Assembly (NCBI GenBank): GCA_964478915.1
Contig: CAYZKG010000092.1
Span: 1-11,070, forward strand
Length of the DNA stretch: 11,070 nt
Direction: 5' to 3'
Source: CAYJUM01 sp964478915
GTDB taxonomy: Bacteria > Nitrospirota > Nitrospiria > Nitrospirales > Nitrospiraceae
Below the pieces are notes generated by a model, which had not been told where the DNA came from, ran no database searches, and saw nothing but the letters and a program-made list of their open reading frames with translations. The position numbers were made by a program, and so were the translations under genes. Positions 1 through 5,002 of the stretch are shown piece by piece. How positions within the stretch are numbered: the first letter of the stretch is position 1; every line of letters starts with the position of its first letter.

Positions 1-22
1 CGACCCCTTTTTTCCCTTTTTT
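1..22. other. T-rich tract at window edge
   Basis: Two runs of six T separated by CCC lie at the very edge of the window. Such a tract could be the tail of a terminator for a gene to the left reading rightward, but the stem that would precede it lies outside the window, so this cannot be decided. Confidence 0.25.
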
Positions 23-49
23 CGTTGGAGCCGACGCCGAAGAGACAAC

Positions 50-62
50 GCCGCTCAGCGGC
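50..62. repeat. Short inverted repeat upstream of the lipoprotein promoter
   Basis: GCCGC-TCA-GCGGC is a perfect 5-bp inverted repeat with a 3-nt loop. It ends 7 bp before the -35 box of the promoter at 70-98, a position where an activator could bind. In GC-rich DNA a 5-bp stem is common by chance, so a regulatory role is only a possibility. Confidence 0.3.
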
Positions 63-69
63 CGGGCGT

Positions 70-98
70 TTGACTCCCTTTCGAGCCCTGTCTAGAAT
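70..98 (+). promoter_or_regulatory. Sigma70-type promoter of the lipoprotein gene
   Basis: A -35 box TTGACT (70-75) is separated by 17 bp from a -10 box TAGAAT (93-98). Each matches the sigma70 consensus at 5 of 6 positions. Transcription would begin near 105, giving a leader of about 32 nt before the ATG at 137. This is one of the best promoter matches in the window. Confidence 0.7.
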
Positions 99-123
99 CA
101 AACCCGCACGACTTGGATCAACC

Positions 124-129
124 AAGGAG
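124..129 (+). promoter_or_regulatory. Ribosome binding site deciding the lipoprotein start
   Basis: AAGGAG lies 7 nt before the ATG at 137 but only 1 nt before the ATG at 131, and it falls downstream of the in-frame TTG at 113. The spacing selects 137 as the start. Confidence 0.7.
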
Positions 130-136
130 CATGGGG

Positions 137-445
137 ATGAAGATCATGCGCGCAGTGCTGGTGGCCGGACTGCTGGTGGCGGGATGCGGCGGGAATCCCT
201 ACCTCGAGGCGTCGCTCAAGCCGGCTGAATTCGAAGGGAAGGACCAGGCGTGGTTCGAGAAGACGTGGGGCCCGCCCAGCGGCAAGGCCCCGCGGTTTTT
301 CGGGGGCGAGACCTGGACCTATTTTCGGGTGTCAGGAGGGAAGACCAGCCTGCCCCTGTTCAATTACACGCCCAACGAGTGCCAGATCACGCTGAAATTC
401 GACAAGAACGAGAAACTGAGCTCGTACTCCTACTCGGGTTGCTGA
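137..445 (+). CDS. Small lipoprotein, SmpA/OmlA (BamE)-like
   Basis: This 102-residue protein begins with a lipoprotein signal: a short K/R n-region, a hydrophobic stretch, and a V-A-G-C lipobox with the lipidated cysteine at residue 17. Gly-Gly follows the cysteine and there is no Asp at +2, which by the enterobacterial rule favours the outer membrane. The mature part, with its W-F-E-K-x-W-G-P-P motif followed by a W-x-Y strand and an L-K-F-D-K-N strand, resembles the SmpA/OmlA fold of BamE-type lipoproteins. In that family these lipoproteins are accessory factors of outer-membrane assembly or unrelated small envelope proteins. The mature protein carries two more cysteines, one in the N-E-C-Q segment and one at the C-terminus, that could form a disulfide. 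It has its own promoter and is convergent with the next gene. The lipoprotein call is firm. The fold call rests on pattern only, and no Bam function should be assumed. Confidence 0.8.
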   Translation: MKIMRAVLVAGLLVAGCGGNPYLEASLKPAEFEGKDQAWFEKTWGPPSGKAPRFFGGETWTYFRVSGGKTSLPLFNYTPNECQITLKFDKNEKLSSYSYSGC

Positions 446-472
446 CTACCCCGACTAAACTTAGCTCGTTGA

Positions 473-488
473 GATCGCGCCGGCGATC
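473..488. repeat. Inverted repeat between convergent genes
   Basis: GATCGC-GCCG-GCGATC is a perfect 6-bp inverted repeat in the 146-bp gap between the convergent lipoprotein and YHS genes. No T tract follows on either strand, so it is not a canonical intrinsic terminator, although its position would suit a weak bidirectional one. I see nothing else in 446-591. Confidence 0.35.
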
Positions 489-591
489 GAGACAGCCATA
501 CTCGCTAACCCTTCCTCCATGCCGGCAACGTTCCGAGCCGCACGAAGGTCGAAGCCCAGCTATTTTCCCAGATGAAGCAAGGAATAGGAAG

Positions 592-843
592 TTAACCGGA
601 AAGCTGCCGCGCAAAGGCTTGCGCGCAGTCCCGGCTGCAGAAGTAGTAGGTTTGCCCGCCGATTTCCGACGCCACGGCCGACGCCTTCGGCACGTACATT
701 CGGCACACCGGGTCCTGGACCATCTGATCTTTGCCGGTCAACGTCCGAGTTCCGCCCCGGCCGGAGAGATACTCCCGAACGACGCCTCGGACCAGGAAAT
801 AGAGTACGACGAGCAGACCGATGATGATGAGCAATCTATACAT
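592..843 (-). CDS. Membrane-anchored YHS/PP0621-type metal-binding protein
   Basis: This is an 83-residue protein. Residues 2-20 form one hydrophobic transmembrane helix, followed by a basic linker. A compact C-terminal domain carries D-P-V-C-R-M (Cys47) and Y-Y-F-C-S-R-D-C (Cys69, Cys73), then A-F-A-R. That is the pattern of the YHS domain and of the PP0621 family of small proteins, which are thought to bind metal through these cysteines. The usual DPVCGM glycine is replaced by arginine. The start at 843 is chosen because the -10 box of a strong minus-strand promoter lies at 865-870, so an alternative ATG at 861 would fall at or before the transcript start. No clear ribosome binding site is visible. 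It lies divergent from a cupredoxin gene, which makes a role in copper or other soft-metal handling plausible, but this is inference. A general small redox or metal-sensing protein is equally possible. Confidence 0.75.
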   Translation of the reverse strand: MYRLLIIIGLLVVLYFLVRGVVREYLSGRGGTRTLTGKDQMVQDPVCRMYVPKASAVASEIGGQTYYFCSRDCAQAFARQLSG

Positions 844-864
844 GGGGCACCGTGTGGGCATCAG

Positions 865-893
865 AGTATAACAGCTTCGCTGCAGCGGGCCAA
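865..893 (-). promoter_or_regulatory. Sigma70-type promoter of the YHS gene
   Basis: Reading the minus strand, TTGGCC (893-888) is followed by a 17-bp spacer and TATACT (870-865). Transcription would start near 858, leaving a leader of about 15 nt before the ATG at 843. Confidence 0.6.
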
Positions 894-953
894 TAGCGAC
901 GCAGCGCTGATGGCTTATGGCTGGGCAGTCGTGCAGGATGCGGCCCTCTGCGC

Positions 954-959
954 TAGAAT
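954..959 (+). promoter_or_regulatory. Possible -10 box for the cupredoxin operon
   Basis: TAGAAT matches the -10 consensus at 5 of 6 positions and is the same hexamer as in the lipoprotein promoter. No -35 box is visible at 16-18 bp. If it is used, transcription would start at about 966, next to the ATG at 967, giving a nearly leaderless transcript. It could be coincidental. Confidence 0.3.
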
Positions 960-966
960 GAGGAGC

Positions 967-1398
967 ATGAAGCACGTCGTGCGGTCAGGATTAGTCCGAT
1001 CCGCATTGCTGGCAATGTGCTGGCTGGCCGTGGCACCGACCGTTGCCGCTCCACCTTTCGCCGCTCCGCAAGCGGAAGAAGAGGTGCTCGTCGAGATCCG
1101 CGGCCGACAGTTTCTTCCGAACACCGTGATCTTGCACGCCGGCCGAAGGACCAAACTGGTCTTTCACAACCAAGATGCGGAACTGCACGCCTTCGTCCCG
1201 GTCAAGCTACTCGTGGGCGTCAACCTCAATATCTCGGGCAATGGCGCGCCGGAGTTCGGGGCGGAAGGATTCAAGCGCGTGATCATTCCCTCCGAGGGAC
1301 GGGCCGAGATCCGCTTTGTCCCGGACCGTCCGGGCACCTACCCGTACTTCTGCGACATGCCCGGCCATGACATGAAGGCCACGATCGTGGTGGAGTAG
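967..1398 (+). CDS. Secreted cupredoxin-domain (type 1 copper) protein
   Basis: This 143-residue protein has a Sec signal peptide (basic n-region, hydrophobic core at about 12-25, A-x-A near 28), so it should be periplasmic. Residues about 40-143 form one cupredoxin domain: a V-E-I-x-G-R-Q-F strand, an H-A-G-R-R turn, and E-L-H-A-F with His74 as the likely first ligand. The C-terminal ligand loop is Y-F-C-D-M-P-G-H-D-M, giving Cys129, His134 and Met136. These are the expected ligands of a blue-copper electron carrier. The spacing C-x4-H-x-M is two residues shorter between His and Met than in azurin (C-x4-H-x3-M). The start is uncertain: GAGGAG sits only 1 nt before ATG 967, an alternative ATG is at 958, and a GTG is at 979. 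All three leave the mature protein unchanged. It is followed after 2 nt by a PH-domain gene. Electron transfer or copper buffering are both possible, and the partner is unknown. Confidence 0.82.
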   Translation: MKHVVRSGLVRSALLAMCWLAVAPTVAAPPFAAPQAEEEVLVEIRGRQFLPNTVILHAGRRTKLVFHNQDAELHAFVPVKLLVGVNLNISGNGAPEFGAEGFKRVIIPSEGRAEIRFVPDRPGTYPYFCDMPGHDMKATIVVE

Positions 1399-1400
1399 CG

Positions 1401-1856
1401 GTGCGCGCCCCTCCGCTGCCGCCGTACGAGCGCGTCCTCTGGAGAGGATATGCGTCCTGGGCGGATCACGCGCTGCTGTTCGTCTTCATGGCCTTTGCCT
1501 TGCTGCGGGCGGCCTTTGCGTTCCGGTCAGGCGATTGGGAAACCGTCGGGCTCTACGCCCTGGCCATCGGGGTCTTTTTCGGGATCTCGGCGTGGTTCCA
1601 CTATGGCGCCTTCTATCAGATCAGCTCCCACCGCATCCGGATCACCTCCGGGCTCTGGGGCGCTCAAACCCGAGAACTGCCTCTCTCGCAGATCCGATCG
1701 GTCGCCATCCGTCGCGAGATCCTGAACCGGTGGTTCGACCTCGGCTCGCTGGTGATCACGCCTGCCGATGAGCAGCCTCCGCTGATCATCAAAGGCGTGC
1801 CCGATCCGGAGCGGCTCAAGCGAGAGCTCGACCGGCTGCGAGCCTCTTCCGTCTAA
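1401..1856 (+). CDS. Membrane-anchored bacterial PH-domain protein (bPH2/YdbS-like)
   Basis: This 151-residue protein starts at GTG 1401, with GGAG (1392-1395) 5 nt upstream overlapping the end of the cupredoxin gene, so the two are almost certainly co-translated. Two hydrophobic segments (about 23-41 and 47-66) form a membrane hairpin. After it comes the typical bacterial PH pattern: Y-Q-I-S-S-H-R-I-R-I, S-G-L-W-G, then a segment with L-P-L-S-Q-I and a strand D-L-G-S-L-V-I-T, ending in a charged helix P-D-P-E-R-L-K-R-E-L. Proteins of the bPH2/YdbS/YdbT group are membrane proteins whose biochemical role is mostly unresolved. Placement next to a secreted cupredoxin is unusual and may reflect shared regulation more than a shared pathway. 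The family call is good and the function is unknown. Confidence 0.85.
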   Translation: MRAPPLPPYERVLWRGYASWADHALLFVFMAFALLRAAFAFRSGDWETVGLYALAIGVFFGISAWFHYGAFYQISSHRIRITSGLWGAQTRELPLSQIRSVAIRREILNRWFDLGSLVITPADEQPPLIIKGVPDPERLKRELDRLRASSV

Positions 1857-1857
1857 T

Positions 1858-1869
1858 CACGCCGGCGTG
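1858..1869. repeat. Perfect 12-bp palindrome between PH gene and next gene
   Basis: CACGCCGGCGTG is self-complementary over all 12 bp. It begins 1 bp after the stop codon of the PH gene and 14 bp before the next ATG. It has no loop and no T tract, so it is not a terminator. It could be a dimeric regulator site or chance in GC-rich DNA. Confidence 0.45.
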
Positions 1870-1883
1870 CTACAGTCCTGGCG

Positions 1884-3581
1884 ATGCTCAGGCGATGCAT
1901 GAGCCATTCGCTGACGGCCGGTGCTCCCGTCTCGATCATGCTCACCGCCATTCTGCTTATTGCCGCGGGAGAAACGGCCCACGCTGCGAAGCCGCGCGGC
2001 ACCCACAAGAGTCCGGTCGTGGCGACAGTGCAACGGTACGCGGAAGCGGTGGCATCCGGCGATGCGGTCACGGCCGGCCGGTTGGACTTCGCGTGCCAGG
2101 CTTCCCTGGTGACTGCGGCGCCCGTTGCGGCGCGGCCGCGCCGGCCGGCGTTTCCACCCGACTCCGATCCCGTCTATGCCTCCTGCTGGAAACGACTGGC
2201 CCCGGCGCATGACGGTGCGGTGGAGCGCCGCGAGCGGGGGGTGGAAGTTTTATGGCCTGGAAAAGATGCCCTGATCTTCCTCGACAACCTGACGCAATAC
2301 GTCCCCTCCGTCTTCGTGATGGATCGTCTGGGATTGTCGCCGCCCGCCGGTGGGCTTCGGGTCGAGCCTCTGGATCACCGACCGCTGCCACCCGCATCAT
2401 TTCGCCTCAGGACCGACGGACCCACCGTCTCGGCGCCGGCCACGATGGTGCGGCTGAAGGTGCTCTACAAGGATCCGCTGTTGGCTCCGGTCAGCTATGC
2501 GCCGGGTGCCTACAGATGGGCCAATACCGTCAAACGTCCCAAGCGGGCCATCAAATCGGTCACCGTGAGCTGGGTGGTGCTCTCCGGCCTGAAGAAGCTC
2601 GGGTTCCCCGGCGACATGGCGGTGCTGAATCTGCCGCCGGAGCCCGGAACAGACGTGACGGCGCCATTCGTCACCGAATCGGGCGGCTACGTCCCCGATT
2701 CAGGCGTCTGGTGGGAGCCCGCGGATGCCCCGGGCGTCTTGCTCGCCGCGGTCGGACGAGCCGTGCAGTATCCGGAGCACCGCGACCGGCTAGCCCTGCT
2801 CAACCGGGTACTGATCGTCGATCCAGCGCAGCCCGAAGCCCTGACGGCGCTGTCTCGTGAGCTCTACCAGGAATTGCTGGAGGCCGGAGCGCGGCTCCAC
2901 CGGCAACAGGTATTCGAGCCGGCCCTGGCCAGCCGCTTCAGCGAGCTGTACTGGACCATGCAGGCCCAGACCGGACGGTTGGACATCTCGCTCGGCATGG
3001 AGATGGCCGGCCTCTCGCAGCCCACCCCAGCCGACTACGTGTACCGGATGATCCCGGTCATGGAGCGCCTCGCCCAGGTCCGTCCCCACGACCTCGAGAA
3101 CCGGCTCCGGGTCGGCGTCGCCTACCGGTGGATCAACGATCAGGCCGCAGCGATCACTATTCACGAAGCGCTGCTGGCCGAGATCCCACCCGAAAAGATC
3201 GCGCTGCGGGTTCGGCTGCTGACCGAGTTGGCCTGGTCGCGGGTCGCCAAAGCGGTGTGGAACCACACGTACGAGGATCCCGATCTGGGGAAGGGGGGGC
3301 AGGAGGCTGAAGAGGCGTTCAAGCTTGCCGAGGGACCGCTGGAGAAATTTTCGGCGGCCTATGCCCGGGCGTATGCGCTGCTGTTCCGTCCGAAACGCCG
3401 CATCGAGGATCTCGTGGAGCCGCTGACCGAGGCGCGACGATGGTACGAGCTGGTCCCCGGTGCCTCCGTCGAATCGTGGCGCTATCTGCTCGGGTACGAA
3501 GCCTTCAAGGGCGTGATCGATGCAGACCCGACGCTCAAGCCGCTCTTGGCAAGCTCGCGAGGCGTAAGGCGTGAGGCGTGA
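1884..3581 (+). CDS. Secreted protein of unknown function with TPR-like helical C-terminal half
   Basis: I do not recognise a named family for this 565-residue protein. The N-terminus has an arginine-containing n-region, a hydrophobic core at about 15-28 and an A-H-A signal peptidase site near residue 34, so export to the periplasm is likely. Residues 44-75 (V-A-T-V-Q-R-Y-A-E-A-V-A-S-G-D) look like the first helices of an NTF2-like module. About 100-280 is rich in beta strands and prolines. From about 290 onward it is helical and resembles degenerate tetratricopeptide repeats, with V-D-P-A-Q-P-E-A-L, V-R-P-H-D-L-E-N-R-L and R-R-W-Y-E-L-V-P-G-A as turn-like elements. The start is unsure: ATG 1884 supplies the basic residues, ATG 1899 gives a shorter signal, and neither has a good ribosome binding site. 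The gap from the PH gene is 27 bp, so it may be the third gene of that operon. The last seven residues and the stop codon come from a heptanucleotide array (3561-3588), so the C-terminal tail is probably not part of the ancestral protein. Confidence 0.75.
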   Translation: MLRRCMSHSLTAGAPVSIMLTAILLIAAGETAHAAKPRGTHKSPVVATVQRYAEAVASGDAVTAGRLDFACQASLVTAAPVAARPRRPAFPPDSDPVYASCWKRLAPAHDGAVERRERGVEVLWPGKDALIFLDNLTQYVPSVFVMDRLGLSPPAGGLRVEPLDHRPLPPASFRLRTDGPTVSAPATMVRLKVLYKDPLLAPVSYAPGAYRWANTVKRPKRAIKSVTVSWVVLSGLKKLGFPGDMAVLNLPPEPGTDVTAPFVTESGGYVPDSGVWWEPADAPGVLLAAVGRAVQYPEHRDRLALLNRVLIVDPAQPEALTALSRELYQELLEAGARLHRQQVFEPALASRFSELYWTMQAQTGRLDISLGMEMAGLSQPTPADYVYRMIPVMERLAQVRPHDLENRLRVGVAYRWINDQAAAITIHEALLAEIPPEKIALRVRLLTELAWSRVAKAVWNHTYEDPDLGKGGQEAEEAFKLAEGPLEKFSAAYARAYALLFRPKRRIEDLVEPLTEARRWYELVPGASVESWRYLLGYEAFKGVIDADPTLKPLLASSRGVRREA

Positions 3582-3588
3582 GGCGAAA
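3561..3588 (+). repeat. Heptanucleotide tandem array, GGCGTRA type
   Basis: Four 7-bp units lie head to tail: GGCGTAA, GGCGTGA, GGCGTGA, GGCGAAA. The third unit contains the TGA stop (3579-3581) of the 565-residue protein gene, and the units before it encode its last residues. Confidence 0.85.
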
Positions 3589-3599
3589 CCCCGTCTGAC

Positions 3600-3627
3600 C
3601 ATTGCCCATAGCCTATCGCCTATTGCC
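3600..3627 (-). repeat. Heptanucleotide tandem array, GGCNATR type
   Basis: Read on the minus strand, four 7-bp units follow each other: GGCAATA, GGCGATA, GGCTATG, GGCAATG. The TAG stop of the dipeptidase gene (3622-3620) spans the junction of the first two units. The array faces the GGCGTRA array on the plus strand across an 11-bp gap (3589-3599). Phased GGC/GCC pairing between them could fold an imperfect hairpin in RNA. Confidence 0.8.
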
Positions 3628-5002
3628 TGTCTCGCAATTTCGCCACTTCGTTGAAATACGCCGCAAACGCCCGCATCCCGCCGGATGCCTGTCCCCAATC
3701 GAAATGTTCGTTCGGCGCGTGGTAGCCGTGCTCCGGCAGACTCAGCCCCATCAGGACGATCGGGACCCGCCAAGCTTCTTGGAGCACCATGACGGCTCCG
3801 ATGGAGCCGCCCTCGCGGATGAATGCCGGCTCCTTCCCGAAGCCGACCCGCATGGCCCGGCGAGCCGCGTCCGCATACGGCCCGGAAAAGACGCCGCGAA
3901 ACGGCCGCAGCATCCCTGCCGCTTCGACACGCACATGGGGGTTCTGCCGGGCCACGAACCGTCGCAGCAGCGCAAAGATCTTCCGGGGATCCTGGTGCGG
4001 CACCAGCCGCATGCTGACCTTCAGTTCCGCTTCGCCCGGCACGACGGTCTTCACACCGGGACCCGTGTAGCCTCCTGCCACGCCATGGACTTCGAACGTG
4101 GGGGCGCTCCAAATCCGCCGAACCACCTCGGCCGGGTCCGTGGTCCGCAGAGCTTGGAGGCCATGGGCCCGCATGAACTGTCTGACTCGAAAGCCGGAGG
4201 CGAGAAAATTCCTGACCTCGGCTCGACTCGGAGGGAGCACGTCGTCATAGAACCCCGGGATTTTCACGCGGCCGGTCCGGGCATCCCCGCAGGCCGCCGC
4301 CAGCGCGCACAGTTCCGCCAGCGGGTTGCGAGCCGCCCCGCCGGTGAGCCCGGAATGGGCGTCGTGGTCACCCGTGCGAAGCGACAGCCGCGCTACGAGC
4401 ATCCCGCGGAGCCCGTACGGCAGCGCCGGCCGGTGCCGGGAAATCCAGATCGTGTCCGAGACCAATACCGAATCCGGCCGCGGCACCAACGCCGATTGCC
4501 TGACCGCGTCCGCAAAGTGCGGGCTGCCGATCTCCTCTTCCAGCTCCCAGAGAAACCGGATGTTGATCGGCACGCCCTGCTCGATCGCATACCGTCCCGC
4601 CAGGAGCGCGGTCAGCGCCGGTCCCTTGTCATCCGTCGTGCCCCGCCCATGGTACACGCCGTCTTCCGTGAAAAAACTGAACGGCTCTCGCCGCCATTCC
4701 GGCTCCTGGGCCGGCTGCACATCGAGGTGGTTGTAGATCGTCAGGGTCGGATGGTTGCGCCCTGTGTGCCAGCCGCCCGAGACCACCGGATAGCCTGTGG
4801 TCTTCACCAGATGCGCCTCGGCTCCAAGCTCGCGGAGAAACTGCATGGCCACATTCCCGGCTCGATGGATGTCCGGGGCATGCGCGGGATCCATGCTGAT
4901 CGAAGGAATCTCCACGAGCTCACCGAGCAGCCGCTCGAACTGAGGCCGGGCGTGCGTGATATAGGACTCGATGTGCGGAAGAGAGCGGATCAAACGCCTC
5001 AC
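3620..5002 (-). CDS. M20-family zinc dipeptidase
   Basis: This 460-residue protein has all the hallmarks of M20 metallopeptidases of the carnosinase/dipeptidase type. These cytosolic di-zinc enzymes hydrolyse dipeptides or related amide bonds. The motif N-H-L-D-V gives zinc ligand His92 and Asp94. G-R-G-T-T-D-D-K-G supplies the metal-bridging Asp (124/125). E-L-E-E-E-I-G-S provides the catalytic Glu156 and zinc ligand Glu157. V-S-D-T gives Asp183, D-A-H-S-G (His216) lies in the dimerisation/lid domain, and G-Y-H-A-P-N-E provides the last ligand, His428. Length and motif order are typical, so it should be active. The GTG start at 5002 overlaps the TGA of the upstream monooxygenase by 4 nt (GTGA), which implies translational coupling. 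No separate ribosome binding site is visible, and a longer open frame to 5359 lies inside the neighbour and is not coding. The physiological substrate cannot be told from sequence. Confidence 0.93.
   Translation of the reverse strand: MRRLIRSLPHIESYITHARPQFERLLGELVEIPSISMDPAHAPDIHRAGNVAMQFLRELGAEAHLVKTTGYPVVSGGWHTGRNHPTLTIYNHLDVQPAQEPEWRREPFSFFTEDGVYHGRGTTDDKGPALTALLAGRYAIEQGVPINIRFLWELEEEIGSPHFADAVRQSALVPRPDSVLVSDTIWISRHRPALPYGLRGMLVARLSLRTGDHDAHSGLTGGAARNPLAELCALAAACGDARTGRVKIPGFYDDVLPPSRAEVRNFLASGFRVRQFMRAHGLQALRTTDPAEVVRRIWSAPTFEVHGVAGGYTGPGVKTVVPGEAELKVSMRLVPHQDPRKIFALLRRFVARQNPHVRVEAAGMLRPFRGVFSGPYADAARRAMRVGFGKEPAFIREGGSIGAVMVLQEAWRVPIVLMGLSLPEHGYHAPNEHFDWGQASGGMRAFAAYFNEVAKLRDRQ

Noticed and set aside
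473..488. Inverted repeat considered as an intrinsic terminator
   Set aside because: Only a 6-bp stem and no T tract on either strand; kept as a repeat only.
250..966. Long open frame upstream of and in frame with the cupredoxin
   Set aside because: It covers the 3' part of the lipoprotein gene and the antisense of the YHS gene, lacks a start signal, and the signal peptide starting at 967 marks the real N-terminus.
3561..3627. Possible CRISPR or attachment site at the repeat pair
   Set aside because: Units are 7 bp with no spacers, and no cas, integrase or transposase gene is near.
2790..4112. 440-codon minus-strand frame across the 3' half of the 565-residue gene and into the dipeptidase region
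   Set aside because: It is antisense to one well-supported gene and out of frame with another; its composition (R, G, A, P rich, no motifs) is typical of GC-rich shadow frames.
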